Positions 40,274-49,830 of a stretch of DNA of 64,000 nt are shown here, one piece after another (position 1 is the stretch's first letter; each line of letters opens with the position of its first letter). The position numbers and the translations under genes were made by a program. The DNA is taken from contig NZ_JNZA01000003.1 in the NCBI RefSeq assembly GCF_000717345.1, forward strand, positions 231,091 through 295,090. Reading direction: 5' to 3'. The stretch comes from Streptomyces lydicus. Its GTDB lineage: Bacteria; Actinomycetota; Actinomycetes; Streptomycetales; Streptomycetaceae. The notes beneath the pieces were generated by a model. That model ran no database searches and was not told where the DNA came from. It saw nothing but the letters and a program-made list of their open reading frames with translations.

Positions 40274-41416
40274 TCAGTACTGCGGCGGCCCGAAACCGCC
40301 CTGCGGCGGCGGGGGCGGAGTGCCGGGCGGCATCGGCGGGACACCCGGCGGCGGCATCGGCGGGCCGCTGACCGGCGGAACCGGACCGGCCGGCGGCTGC
40401 CAGACGGGCGGCGGGCCCTGCGGCCCGGGCGGCACGAAGCCGGGCACCGCGAACTGCGGGCCCCGCACCGGCGGATACCAGGCGGGAGCGGCCGGCTCCC
40501 CCCGGCCCATCAGCACGAGCAGCGCCAGCGAACCGACCGTGTCCAGCAGCAGCTGAAGGTCGTTGAGGACGCTCAGGCCCGGCATGGTCGCGTTCAGCTT
40601 GAAGAGCGCACCGTCGTTGGCCATCGCGACCACCGCCAGCAGGGCACTGGGCAGCGACAGCGTCACCAGCCCGATCGCCAGACCGCGCGCCGCGCCGCCC
40701 CGCATCAGGCTGTTGAGCGCGGCCACCGCGGTCAGCGCCAGGAAGACCAGGGCCGACCAGCCGGGGGACAGACTGAGCAGGGAACTGAGGACACCCCGGC
40801 CGAGGTAGAGCATCTCGAAGGTGCCGCTGCCGCCCTGCACCAGCATGTAGATGTGCCAGGCCACGTTGCACAGCACCATCGCGCCCAGCAGCAGCCCGGC
40901 CACCACACCGGCCGTCCGCGCCGGCCGCATCGGCGGGTCGCTGGGCGTCTCACGCGGCCAGGACCGCATCCCGGCGAGCAGGACGACGCCGGCGACCAGG
41001 GCCACCAGGAACAGCACGCCGCTGCTGACGAAGACCCCGTCGAAGGTAGTGGTGCTCGTCTCGGCGTGCAGGAACCACTTGTCGTCGCTGGTGTGGTTGC
41101 CGACGCTGACGATGGCCTGCAGCGCGGTGGCGAAGGTGAAGGTGGTGGCGACGGCCAGCAGCCCGCCGGCCACCCGCTGCCCGGCGAAGGCCGCGAAGAC
41201 GGCCGCCAACTGGAGGGCGGCGAGGCCGAGGTGGAACGGGCCGGTGACCTGGTTGGTGCCGCCGGGGCGGCCCCCGGTCCAGGACTCCCACAGGCCGTCG
41301 ATGCCGAACTCACCCAGGTCAACGGCCAGCCAGTAGGCCGTGAAGAGGAAGAACAGCAGGCACAGCGCCCCGCCGGTGAGCCGGGCGCCCTTGGCGAGCG
41401 CCATCGGTTGCTGCAT
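40274..41416 (-). CDS. Multi-pass membrane protein with Pro-rich tail
   Basis: 380 residues. About eight hydrophobic segments span residues 12-290, beginning LTGGALCLLFFLFTAYWLAVDL. The last 75 residues are a Pro/Gly-rich cytoplasmic tail ending GGFGPPQY. No family recognised. The ATG at 41416 begins at MQQPMALAKG; the upstream frame extension has no ribosome site. An 11-base C run lies just after the stop (40253-40263). Confidence 0.75.
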   Translation of the reverse strand: MQQPMALAKGARLTGGALCLLFFLFTAYWLAVDLGEFGIDGLWESWTGGRPGGTNQVTGPFHLGLAALQLAAVFAAFAGQRVAGGLLAVATTFTFATALQAIVSVGNHTSDDKWFLHAETSTTTFDGVFVSSGVLFLVALVAGVVLLAGMRSWPRETPSDPPMRPARTAGVVAGLLLGAMVLCNVAWHIYMLVQGGSGTFEMLYLGRGVLSSLLSLSPGWSALVFLALTAVAALNSLMRGGAARGLAIGLVTLSLPSALLAVVAMANDGALFKLNATMPGLSVLNDLQLLLDTVGSLALLVLMGRGEPAAPAWYPPVRGPQFAVPGFVPPGPQGPPPVWQPPAGPVPPVSGPPMPPPGVPPMPPGTPPPPPQGGFGPPQY

Positions 41417-41626
41417 GTGGTCCCCCGTGTGTGTCGATGCTCGGCGAGGGAGCACGGTAGCAACGCGGCAGCGCCCGGTCTCCCCCGGGACCTGGGATTT
41501 CTCCGCCCCGCCGGCGGCGCCCGGCGGCCCGGACGTGCCGGACCCCCTGCCGGTGAGGGCCGGCAGGGGGTCGGGGTCGGTGCGGACCGTGCGCCGGGAG
41601 TCCGGCCGCGGTGCGGTCCTGGCCCG

Positions 41627-43120
41627 TCAGTGGTTGCTGGGGAAGCCCAGGTTGATGCCACCGTCGGACGGGTCGGGCCAGCGGGTCGTGATGACCTTGC
41701 CGCGGGTGTAGAAGTGCACGCCGTCGTTGCCGTAGATGTGGTGGTCGCCGAAGAGCGAGTCCTTCCAGCCGCCGAAGGAGTGGTAGCCGACCGGCACCGG
41801 GATCGGCACGTTCACGCCGACCATCCCGGCCTCGACCTCCAGCTGGAAGCGGCGGGCCGCGCCGCCGTCCCGGGTGAAGATCGCGGTGCCGTTGCCCCAC
41901 GGCGAGTTGTTCATCAGCGCGATGGCGTCGTCGTACGTCTCCACCCGCACGACGGACAGCACCGGGCCGAAGATCTCGTCGCGGTAGGCGTCCATCTCGG
42001 GCGTCACGTTGTCCAGCAGCGAGACGCCGATCCAGTGGCCGTCCTCGTAGCCCTCGACGGTGTAACCGGTGCCGTCGATGACGACATCGGCGCCCTGGGC
42101 CGCCGCGCCCGTGACGTACGAGGCGACCTTGTCACGGTGCACCTTGGTGATCAGCGGGCCCATCTCGGAGGCCGGGTCGTCGCCCGGGCCGATCCGCAGC
42201 TTGTCGGCGCGCTCCTTGATCTTGCCGATCAGCGGGTCGGCGGTGTCCCCGACGGCGACCACGACGGAGATCGCCATGCAGCGCTCACCGGCCGAGCCGT
42301 ACGCGGCGTTGATCGCCGAGTCCGCGGCCAGGTCCAGGTCGGCGTCCGGCAGGACCAGCATGTGGTTCTTGGCGCCGCCCAGCGCCTGAACGCGCTTGCC
42401 GTTGGCGGTACCGGTGGTGTGGATGTAACGCGCGATGGGCGTGGAACCGACGAACGACACCGCGGCGATGTCCGGGTGCGCGAGGATCGCGTCCACGGCC
42501 ACCTTGTCGCCGTTGACGATGTTCAGCACACCGTCGGGCAGGCCCGCCTCGGCGGCCAGCTCGGCCAGCTTGAAGGCCGCGCTGGGCACCTTCTCGCTCG
42601 GCTTCAGGACGAAGGTGTTACCGCAGGCGACGGCCAGCGGGAACATCCACATCGGCACCATCGCCGGGAAGTTGAACGGCGTGATGCCGGCCACCACACC
42701 CAGCGACTGACGGATCGACGCCACGTCCACCCGGGTGGACACCTGCGTGGACAGCTCACCCTTCAGCTTCTCGGGGATACCGCAGGCCAGCTCGACGATC
42801 TCCAGACCGCGGGCGACCTCACCGAGCGCGTCGGAGTGCACCTTGCCGTGCTCGGCAGTGATCAGCCGGGCGATCTCCTCGCGGTGCGCGTCCACCAGCT
42901 CCCGGTACTTGAACAGCACCGACGAGCGCTTGGCCAGCGAGCTGGTGCCCCACGACGCGAAGGCTTCCTTCGCCGCGCGGACGGCCGCGTCGACCTCGTC
43001 GGCCGAGGCGAAGGCGACCTGCTTCTCCTGGGCTCCGGTGGCCGGGTTGTAGACCGGGCCGAAGTTGCCGGAGACACCCTCGACGGGCTTGCCGCCGATC
43101 CAGTGGCTGATGGTCTTCAT
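41627..43120 (-). CDS. iolA: (Methyl)malonate-semialdehyde dehydrogenase (acylating)
   Basis: 497 residues, full length for MmsA/IolA. It has the aldehyde-dehydrogenase fold with NAD-binding FVGSTPIARYIH and catalytic Cys in GSAGERCMAIS. IolA converts malonate semialdehyde (last step of inositol breakdown) or methylmalonate semialdehyde (valine breakdown) to acetyl-/propionyl-CoA without the activating Glu of ordinary aldehyde dehydrogenases. It is the last gene of the leftward iol operon, 38 bp after iolD. Confidence 0.95.
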   Translation of the reverse strand: MKTISHWIGGKPVEGVSGNFGPVYNPATGAQEKQVAFASADEVDAAVRAAKEAFASWGTSSLAKRSSVLFKYRELVDAHREEIARLITAEHGKVHSDALGEVARGLEIVELACGIPEKLKGELSTQVSTRVDVASIRQSLGVVAGITPFNFPAMVPMWMFPLAVACGNTFVLKPSEKVPSAAFKLAELAAEAGLPDGVLNIVNGDKVAVDAILAHPDIAAVSFVGSTPIARYIHTTGTANGKRVQALGGAKNHMLVLPDADLDLAADSAINAAYGSAGERCMAISVVVAVGDTADPLIGKIKERADKLRIGPGDDPASEMGPLITKVHRDKVASYVTGAAAQGADVVIDGTGYTVEGYEDGHWIGVSLLDNVTPEMDAYRDEIFGPVLSVVRVETYDDAIALMNNSPWGNGTAIFTRDGGAARRFQLEVEAGMVGVNVPIPVPVGYHSFGGWKDSLFGDHHIYGNDGVHFYTRGKVITTRWPDPSDGGINLGFPSNH

Positions 43121-43158
43121 GCGGGGGGCCTTTCTGGGCTGACGACTTCGAACGGGGG

Positions 43159-45042
43159 TCACAGGTGGCGGCGGCGCCCGGCGGCGTGCCGGTCGTACGC
43201 CTCGCGGGCGGCGACCGCCGCCGGACGTGTCGCGGTCTCGGCAACAGGTACATCCCACCAGGCTTGGGCGTCCGGCGCGCCCGGCACAGTGTCAGCCGTT
43301 TCGGTCTCGACATAGACACATGTGGGGCGGTTCGCGCCGCGCGCCTTCACGAGCGCGGCACGCAGCTCACCGACCGTCGCCGCCCGCAGCACGTCCATGC
43401 CGAGCGACGCGGCGTTGGCGGCCAGGTCCACCGGCAGCGGCGCACCGGTGTACGTGCCGTCCCCGGCCCGGAAGCGGTACGCCGTCCCGAAGCGTTCGCC
43501 GCCGGTCGCCTCGGACAGGCCGCCGATGGACGCGTAGCCGTGGTTCTGGACGATCACGACGGTGATGTTGACGCCCTCCTGCACGGCGGTGACGATCTCG
43601 GTGGGATTCATCAGATACGTACCGTCGCCGACCAGCGCCCACACCGGACGGTCCGGCGCGGCGAGCCGCACACCGATCGCGGCGGGGATCTCATAGCCCA
43701 TGCAGGAGTAGCCGTACTCCAGGTGGTACTGCCGGCGGGACCGGGCGCGCCAGAGTTTGTGCAGGTCACCGGGGAGCGACCCGGCCGCATTGATGATCAC
43801 GTCGGTGTCGTCGACGATGCCGTCCAGCGCGCCGAGGACCTGCGTCTGGGACGGCCGTACGGAGTCGTCCGCCGCACCGTACGCGGCGTCCACCCGGCGC
43901 TCCCACTCCTCCTTCGCCGCCCGGTAGCCGGCCTCGTACGCCGCCGCCACCCGGTGCCCGGACAGCGCCCCGGTGAGCGCTTCGAGCCCGGCGCGGGCGT
44001 CGGCGACGAGGGAGGCGGCACCGAGCTTGTGCGCGTCGAAGGGGGCGATGTTGAGATTGACGAAGCGGACACCGGGCGCCGCGAACAGCGTCGACGAGGC
44101 GGTGGTGAAGTCGGTGTAGCGGGTGCCGACGCCGATGACCAGGTCGGCCTCGCGGGCCAGCGCGTCGGCAGTGGCGGTCCCGGTGTGGCCGATACCGCCC
44201 ACGTCCGCCGGATGGTCGTGCCGCAGCGAGCCCTTGCCGGCCTGGGTGGAGGCCACCGGGATGCCGGTCGCGTCGGCGAACGCCCGCAGCGCCTCCTCGG
44301 CCTCGGAGTGGTGCACCCCGCCGCCCGCGATCAGCAGCGGCCGCCGGGCCCCCCGGATCGCCTGCACGGCCTCCGCGAGGGCGCCGGCGTCGGGAGCCGG
44401 CCGGGCCACCCGCCACACCCGGTCGGCGAAGAACTCCTCCGGCCAGTCGTACGCCTCCGCCTGCACGTCCTGCGGCAGGGCCAGGGTGACCGCGCCGGTG
44501 TCGACCGGGTCGGCGAGCACCCGCACGGCCTGGAGGGCGGCGGGGATCAGCGCCTCGGGGCGGGTGACCCGGTCGAAGTAGCGCGACACCGGGCGCAGCG
44601 CGTCATTGACGGACACATCACCCGCGGAGGGGACCTCCAGCTGCTGGAGGACGGGGTCGGCGGACCGCGTCGCGAAGACGTCACCGGGCAGCAGCAGCAC
44701 CGGCAGGCGATTGACGGTGGCGAGCGCGGCACCGGTGACGAGGTTGGTGGCGCCCGGGCCGATGGAGGTGGTGACGGCCTGCGCGGAGAGCCGGTCGCAC
44801 TGCCGGGCGTAGCCGACGGCGGCGTGCACCATGGCCTGTTCGTTGCGGCCCTGAAGGTAGGGCAGCGCGTCGCCGGACTCCAGCAGGGCCTGGCCGATGC
44901 CGGCGACATTGCCGTGGCCGAAGATGCCCCAGCAGGCGCTGATCAGCCGGTGCCGCCGGCCGTCCCGCTCGGTGTACTGGTGGGCGAGGAACTCGACCAG
45001 GGCCTGCGCGACCGTGAGGCGGCGGGTCGTCGGGGCGTTCAT
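43159..45042 (-). CDS. iolD: 3D-(3,5/4)-trihydroxycyclohexane-1,2-dione hydrolase
   Basis: 627 residues, ThDP-dependent. It shows the three-domain layout of acetolactate-synthase-like enzymes, SIGPGATNLVTGAA near 95, and the ThDP motif GDGTYLMNP...VIVQN near 500-530. IolD opens the inositol-derived ring to 5-deoxyglucuronate. The ATG at 45042 overlaps the iolB stop (ATGA). Confidence 0.95.
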   Translation of the reverse strand: MNAPTTRRLTVAQALVEFLAHQYTERDGRRHRLISACWGIFGHGNVAGIGQALLESGDALPYLQGRNEQAMVHAAVGYARQCDRLSAQAVTTSIGPGATNLVTGAALATVNRLPVLLLPGDVFATRSADPVLQQLEVPSAGDVSVNDALRPVSRYFDRVTRPEALIPAALQAVRVLADPVDTGAVTLALPQDVQAEAYDWPEEFFADRVWRVARPAPDAGALAEAVQAIRGARRPLLIAGGGVHHSEAEEALRAFADATGIPVASTQAGKGSLRHDHPADVGGIGHTGTATADALAREADLVIGVGTRYTDFTTASSTLFAAPGVRFVNLNIAPFDAHKLGAASLVADARAGLEALTGALSGHRVAAAYEAGYRAAKEEWERRVDAAYGAADDSVRPSQTQVLGALDGIVDDTDVIINAAGSLPGDLHKLWRARSRRQYHLEYGYSCMGYEIPAAIGVRLAAPDRPVWALVGDGTYLMNPTEIVTAVQEGVNITVVIVQNHGYASIGGLSEATGGERFGTAYRFRAGDGTYTGAPLPVDLAANAASLGMDVLRAATVGELRAALVKARGANRPTCVYVETETADTVPGAPDAQAWWDVPVAETATRPAAVAAREAYDRHAAGRRRHL

Positions 45043-46064
45043 CGGGCGTCTCCTACGGGCGCGTCGGGGTGTCCGGGGTGGTCGGGAGAGCCGGGGGATC
45101 CGGCAGTTCCCGGGACTGTGGGGGATGCAGGGGCTCCAGGGGCGCCTGCGGCCTCGGAGCCCGGTGATGCCCGCGTCGCCTCAGGGGCCGGCGCTTCGTA
45201 GCGCGGCAGACGGGGGTCGACGGGCTGCTCCGGCCAGGTGCCGCGGATCCAGCCGTGGTCGGGGTGGTCGCAGATCAGCCACTCGCGGGTCTCGCCGGGG
45301 CCGGCCATGACGTTGAGGTAGTACATGGCGTGCCCGGGCGCGGCGATCGACGGCCCGTGCCAGCCGTCGGGGATCAGCACCGCGTCCCCGCTGCGGACCT
45401 CGGCCAGCACATCGGTGCCGCGGCCGCGCCCGGACGGGCTGACGCGCTGGTAGCCGACCCCGTCCGTGCCGTGCGCGGCCTCGATCTCGAAGTAGTAGAT
45501 CTCCTCCAGCTCCGACTCCTCGCCGGGGCGGCACTCGTCGTGCTTGTGCGGCGGGTAGGAGGACCAGTTGCCGCCCGGGGTGAGCACCTCCACCGCGATG
45601 AGCTTGTCGCACGCGAACGTGCCGGCCGCGCCGAAGTTGTTGACCTGACGCGAACAGGAGCCGCTGCCGCGCAGCTCCACGGGCACGTCGGAAGCGGCCC
45701 CGTAGCGGGCCGGCAGGCGGCGTACGCAGCGCGCCCCGGTCAGCGCGAAGCGGCCGCCCGCCCCGCTGGCGATCTGCACATGCGCGTCCCTCGGCACGTA
45801 AGCGAAGTCCGTGACGCCGCTGAACACGTCCTCCCGGCCGGTCAGTTCGAAGACGTCGCCGCCGTCGGTGAGCACCGTGCAGCCGCCGGACAGCGGCAGC
45901 ACGATCCACTCGCTGTCCCCGGTGGCGAAGGAGTGGTGGCCGCCGGGCGGCAGGTCGAGGACCCGCAGCGAGGAGTACCCCCAGCCGGCCCGCTCCGGGT
46001 CGATGTCCACGGCGTACGGCCCCGCGGCCGCGTCCCCGGCCCTCAGATGGAATTCAGTACCCAT
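45039..46064 (-). CDS. iolB: 5-deoxy-glucuronate isomerase
   Basis: 341 residues with the bicupin layout of IolB (SYPPHKHDECRPGEESELEEIYYFE metal-binding segment, VLIPDGWHGPSIAAPGHAMYYLNVMAGP). It converts 5-deoxyglucuronate to 2-deoxy-5-keto-gluconate. The last 55 residues are a disordered Ala/Pro/Gly-rich extension not found in the core family, possibly a repeat expansion. Order iolC, aldolase, iolB, iolD, iolA matches pathway neighbours. Confidence 0.95.
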   Translation of the reverse strand: MGTEFHLRAGDAAAGPYAVDIDPERAGWGYSSLRVLDLPPGGHHSFATGDSEWIVLPLSGGCTVLTDGGDVFELTGREDVFSGVTDFAYVPRDAHVQIASGAGGRFALTGARCVRRLPARYGAASDVPVELRGSGSCSRQVNNFGAAGTFACDKLIAVEVLTPGGNWSSYPPHKHDECRPGEESELEEIYYFEIEAAHGTDGVGYQRVSPSGRGRGTDVLAEVRSGDAVLIPDGWHGPSIAAPGHAMYYLNVMAGPGETREWLICDHPDHGWIRGTWPEQPVDPRLPRYEAPAPEATRASPGSEAAGAPGAPASPTVPGTAGSPGSPDHPGHPDAPVGDAR

Positions 46065-46094
46065 AAGTCGAGTCTCCTGCGGAAGTCGCGTCGT

Positions 46095-46982
46095 TCACAG
46101 CAGGCCCACGGCGGTGTCCACGGCGGCCGCGACATCCCCGTCGGCCGGGTAGAGCAGGGAACGGCCCACGACCAGCCCCTGCACGGTCGGCAGCCGCAGC
46201 GCCTTGCGCCACTTCTCGTAGGCCGCTTCCTGCTCGCCGACGGTGCTGCCGACGTCGCCGCCGAGCAGCACCGTCGGCAGGGTGGTGGTCTCGCAGACCC
46301 GGGCCATCGCGTCGGGGTCGTCGGTGACCGGCAGTTTGAGCCAGGTGTACGCGGAGGTGCCGCCGAGACCGGAGGCGATGGCGACGGAGCGGGTCACGGC
46401 CTCGGGGCTGAGGTCGTTGCGGACCCTGCCGTCTATCCGGGAGGAGAGGAACGGCTCGACGAAGACGGGCAGTTCCCGCTCGGCCATCGCGTCGACGGCG
46501 CGGGCGGTGGCCTCCATCGTGGTCAGCGAACCGGGGTCGTCGTAGTCGATGCGCAGCAGCAGCTTGCCCGCGTCGAACCGCAGCCGGACCAGATCCTGCG
46601 GCCGGTGCCCGGTGAACCGGTCGTCCATCTCGAACGAGGCCCCCGCGATGCCGCCCCGGTTCATCGACCCCATGACGACCTTGCCTTCGAGGGCACCGAG
46701 CAGCAGCAGGTCCTCCAGGATGTCGGCGGTGGCGAGCACCCCGTCCACGCCGGGCCGCGACAGCGCCAGCACGAGACGTTCGAGCAGGTCGAGGCGGTTG
46801 GCCATGGCGAGCTGCCGGTCGCCGACCGCGAGCGCGCCGCGCGCCGGGTGGTCGGCGGCGACGATCATCAGCCGGCCGCTGTCACCGATGAGCGGCCGAC
46901 GCGTGCGGCGGGCGGCGGCCTCCGCGACGGCCCCGGGCCGCCGGGCCCGCAGCGTCGTGAGGTCACTGATCCGAGGGGTCAA
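46095..46982 (-). CDS. Cgl0159-type aldolase of inositol catabolism
   Basis: 295 residues, TIM-barrel of the deoxyribose-phosphate-aldolase-like Cgl0159 group (MIVAADHPARGAL, GKLLLRIDYDD, LKLPVTDDP, LLGGDVGS). These replace IolJ in actinobacteria, splitting 2-deoxy-5-keto-gluconate-6-phosphate into dihydroxyacetone phosphate and malonate semialdehyde. The Lys in WLKLPV is a plausible Schiff-base residue. It lies between iolC and iolB. Confidence 0.85.
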   Translation of the reverse strand: MTPRISDLTTLRARRPGAVAEAAARRTRRPLIGDSGRLMIVAADHPARGALAVGDRQLAMANRLDLLERLVLALSRPGVDGVLATADILEDLLLLGALEGKVVMGSMNRGGIAGASFEMDDRFTGHRPQDLVRLRFDAGKLLLRIDYDDPGSLTTMEATARAVDAMAERELPVFVEPFLSSRIDGRVRNDLSPEAVTRSVAIASGLGGTSAYTWLKLPVTDDPDAMARVCETTTLPTVLLGGDVGSTVGEQEAAYEKWRKALRLPTVQGLVVGRSLLYPADGDVAAAVDTAVGLL

Positions 46983-47203
46983 GGCTCAACTCACCTTCTT
47001 GAGGGCGTGGGTGGGGCGGGGTGGCGCGGCGGGGCAGCCTCAGGGGGCTCGGGCGTCGCGTGCGCGTGGCTCGGTGGTCACGTCGGGGGGGGGTGCGGGG
47101 CCGCGTCGGGGTGGGGCGGGGGTCGTGTCGGGGATTGCTCGGGGCCGCGTCGGGGGTGGTGCGGGCCGCTTGCAAGTGACCGCACGGCGACCCCTGGGGC
47201 ACC
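46983..47203. repeat. G-rich low-complexity spacer between iolC and aldolase genes
   Basis: About 220 bp of G-rich sequence with imperfect repeats of GGGGCCGCGTCGGGG type (47094-47160) and runs of five to eight G. It is inside an otherwise tight operon. Several G-quadruplex-type patterns are possible on the plus strand. No gene is seen. Confidence 0.6.
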
Positions 47204-48196
47204 TCACCGCCCCGCGAGAAACCCCTCGACCTCGTCGACCGTGGGCATCGCGGAGGAGCAGGCGAGGCGGGCGGCGACGAGGGCGCCGGCGGCGTTGGCG
47301 TACCGCATCATCGGCTCCAGCTCCCAGCCGGCGAGCAGCCCGTGACACAGCGCCCCGCCGAAGGCGTCCCCGGCACCGAGACCGTTCACCACCTCGACCG
47401 GCGTGGGCGGCACCTCCGCGACGCGCCCGTCACGGTGCACCGCCAGCACCCCCTTGGGCCCCTGCTTGATGACGGCCAGCTCCACGCCCCGCTCCAGCAG
47501 CGCCTGGGCGCAGGCTTTCGGGTCCCGCAGCCCGGTGGCGACCTCGGCCTCGTCCACATTGCCCACCGCGACGGTCGCGTACCGCAGCGCCGCTTCGTAA
47601 TACGGGCGGGCGGTGGCCCGCGCCGCCGCACCGCTCGCCCCGCCGTCCTTGGAGGCGCCGCCCTCACCGCCCCAGAACATCGGCCGCCAGTCGAGGTCGA
47701 AGACGGTCGGACCGGCCTTGGCCCGGGCCTCCAGCGCGGCGAGGGTCGCACCGCGGCTCGGCTCCTCGCACAGCCCCGTACCGGTGATCCAGAAGATCCG
47801 GGCGGCCGCGATCGCCTCCCGGTCCAGCTCCTCCGGATGGATGACCAGGTCGGGCGCCTTCGGGCGGCGGTAGAAGTACAGCGGGAAGTCGTCCGGCGGA
47901 AAGATCTCGCAGAAGGTGACGGGCGTCGGAAGGTCGTCGACCGGCGTCACCCAGCGGTCGTCCACCCCGAACTCCCGCAGCGCCTGGTGCAGGTAGTCGC
48001 CGAACGGATCGCGTCCGGTACGGCTGATCACCGCGCTACGGCGTCCGAGCCGGGCCGCCGCCACCGCGACGTTGGCGGCGGAGCCGCCCAGGAACTTCCC
48101 GAAGGTCTCGACCTGCGCGAGCGACACGCCGGTCTGCAACGGATAGAGGTCGACTCCGATGCGGCCCATGGTGATCAGGTCGTACGGCTCGGTCAT
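47204..48196 (-). CDS. iolC: 5-dehydro-2-deoxygluconokinase
   Basis: 330 residues, PfkB/ribokinase fold with FLGGSAANVAVAAARLGRR near 35 and the catalytic NGLGAGDAFGGALCHG near 270-285. It phosphorylates 2-deoxy-5-keto-gluconate. The ATG at 48196 sits behind GAAGGGGTG. First gene of the leftward iol operon, divergent from the plus-strand iol genes across an operator-bearing region. Confidence 0.95.
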   Translation of the reverse strand: MTEPYDLITMGRIGVDLYPLQTGVSLAQVETFGKFLGGSAANVAVAAARLGRRSAVISRTGRDPFGDYLHQALREFGVDDRWVTPVDDLPTPVTFCEIFPPDDFPLYFYRRPKAPDLVIHPEELDREAIAAARIFWITGTGLCEEPSRGATLAALEARAKAGPTVFDLDWRPMFWGGEGGASKDGGASGAAARATARPYYEAALRYATVAVGNVDEAEVATGLRDPKACAQALLERGVELAVIKQGPKGVLAVHRDGRVAEVPPTPVEVVNGLGAGDAFGGALCHGLLAGWELEPMMRYANAAGALVAARLACSSAMPTVDEVEGFLAGR

Positions 48197-48638
48197 GTGC
48201 ACCCCTTCGGGTCGGCCGGCGCGGCGGATTCGACGGCTTTCGACGGCTGGAGCTCTCGCGGCGGGTTCAACGGCTTCAGCTCTGAGGAAAGGTCTAACGG
48301 TGCACCTCAGACCCTGTCAACAGTTTGTCCTTACATTCTGACGTCAAAGCCCCTCTCGCCCCGCCCCGGCCGCACCTCCGCCACACCCCCACCTCACCCC
48401 GGCCGCGCCCCCACTACGCCCCCAACTACGCCTCCGTTTACGCCCCACCCACGCCCCGGCGCGCACCCCGGGAGCCACAAGCCCTTGCGCACCGCCGGGA
48501 CTCCAGAGCTACAAAGTCCTTAAGTCCTTATGTCAGGACGAAGTCTTGACACTCCCCGGGGCGGCAGCGAGGCTGTGCCCCACAACCCCAGCCCAGCGTC
48601 TCCCGGTCACCGCCGACCGGCGAGAGGAGAGCCGCAGC
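48197..48638. promoter_or_regulatory. Divergent iol control region with repeated TCCTTA operators
   Basis: Near iolC: GTCCTTACATTCTGACGT (48328-48345). Near the rightward gene: tandem AAGTCCTTA units (48514-48522 and 48522-48530) followed by an inverted GTCCT-TATGTC-AGGAC pair (48525-48540). TAAGGACTT recurs before iolG (50023-50031). These are good candidate sites for one iol repressor, such as a GntR or LacI protein encoded elsewhere. A C-rich spacer with a 12-bp period lies between (48355-48470). Confidence 0.6.
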
Positions 48639-49559
48639 ATGTCCGTTCCCCATGCCGCCCCGCCCGTTCTGGACCGCATCCGCGTGGGTTCCGCACCCGA
48701 CTCCTGGGGGGTGTGGTTCCCCGACGACGAGCAGCAAGTCCCCTGGCAGCGCTTCCTGGACGAGGTCACCGAGGCCGGCTACGAGTGGATCGAGCTCGGC
48801 CCGTACGGCTACCTCCCCACCGACCCCGCCGTCCTGCACGAGGAGATCGCCCGCCGCAGCCTGAAGGTCTCGGCCGGCACGATCTTCACCTCGATGCACC
48901 ACGGCCCGTCCGTCTGGGACAAGACCTGGACCCACGTCTCCGAGGTGGCCACCCTCACCCAGGCCATGGGCGCCAAGCACCTCGTCGTGATCCCCTCCTT
49001 CTGGCGGGACGACAAGACCGCCGAGGAGCTGGAGCCGCGCGAGCTGACGGTCGAGCAGTGGAAGCACCTGACCACCGGCATGGAGCGGCTCGGCAAGCGC
49101 GTACGGGACGAGTTCGGACTGGACATCGTCGTGCACCCGCACGCCGACACCCACCTCGACACCGAGGAGCACGTCGAGCGCTTCCTGCACGTCACCGATT
49201 CCGACCTGGTCAACCTCTGCCTGGACACCGGCCATTACGCGTACTGCGGCGGCGACAGCGTCAAGCTGATCCGCACGTACGGCGAGCGGATCGGCTACCT
49301 GCACCTCAAGCAGGTCGACCCGGACATCCTCAGCGATGTCGTCGCCAAGGGCACGCCCTTCGGCCCGGCCGTGCAGCAGGGCGTGATGTGCGAACCGCCG
49401 CTCGGCGTGCCCGCGCTGCCGCCCGTCCTTGAGGCCGCCCAGGAGCTGAACGTCGACCTCTTCGCGATCGTCGAGCAGGACATGTACCCCTGCCCACCCG
49501 ACCAGCCCTTCCCCATCGCCGAACGCACGCGGCGCTTCCTGCGCTCCTGCGGGGCCTGA
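48639..49559 (+). CDS. IolE/IolI-type TIM-barrel inosose dehydratase or isomerase
   Basis: 306 residues. AP_endonuclease_2-type TIM barrel beginning IRVGSAPDSWGVWFPDD, with metal ligands in FWRDD, DIVVHPHADTHL, LCLDTGHYAYCGGD, HLKQVDP and IVEQDMYPC. As no other inosose dehydratase is present in the cluster, it probably does the IolE step (scyllo-inosose to trihydroxycyclohexanedione), though an IolI-type isomerase is possible. ATG at 48639 follows GAGAGGAGAGC. Confidence 0.8.
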   Translation: MSVPHAAPPVLDRIRVGSAPDSWGVWFPDDEQQVPWQRFLDEVTEAGYEWIELGPYGYLPTDPAVLHEEIARRSLKVSAGTIFTSMHHGPSVWDKTWTHVSEVATLTQAMGAKHLVVIPSFWRDDKTAEELEPRELTVEQWKHLTTGMERLGKRVRDEFGLDIVVHPHADTHLDTEEHVERFLHVTDSDLVNLCLDTGHYAYCGGDSVKLIRTYGERIGYLHLKQVDPDILSDVVAKGTPFGPAVQQGVMCEPPLGVPALPPVLEAAQELNVDLFAIVEQDMYPCPPDQPFPIAERTRRFLRSCGA

Positions 49560-49568
49560 ACCACTCCG

Positions 49569-49638
49569 GTCACCGGTCACCGGTCGCCGATCACCGGTCA
49601 CCGATCACCGGTCGCCGATCACCGACTGCCGGTCGCCG
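49569..49638. repeat. Ten tandem heptamers (RTCRCCG)
   Basis: Ten head-to-tail 7-bp units of the form (G/A)TC(A/G)CCG start 9 bp after the preceding stop; one unit deviates (ACTGCCG). Non-coding. Confidence 0.8.
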
Positions 49639-49683
49639 GCCGCCCCGCCATGGCGGCGCAGCGCGGCCTCTCCTCACATCCCC

Positions 49684-49830
49684 TCGCGCGGCGCAGCGTG
49701 TCCGGCTTCGCGTGGCACAGCGCGTGGCTCGTCGCGTCACGCAGCGCGTGGTTCGTCGCGTCACGCCGCGCGTCTCCCTTCGCGTCACGCAGCGTGTCTC
49801 TCTTCGCGTCACGCAGCGCGTCCTCTGGCA
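49684..49830. repeat. 24-bp minisatellite
   Basis: Five consecutive 24-bp units beginning TCGCG (49684, 49708, 49732, 49756, 49780), a 27-bp unit (49804) and degenerate remnants to about 49875. The core is TCGCGTCACGCAGCGCGT. The region to the next gene at 50041 contains no credible ORF. Confidence 0.75.

Noticed and set aside
40220..43315. 1031-codon plus-strand open frame
   Set aside because: It is antisense to the membrane protein and iolA genes, with His/Arg/Gly-rich composition typical of shadow frames in GC-rich DNA.
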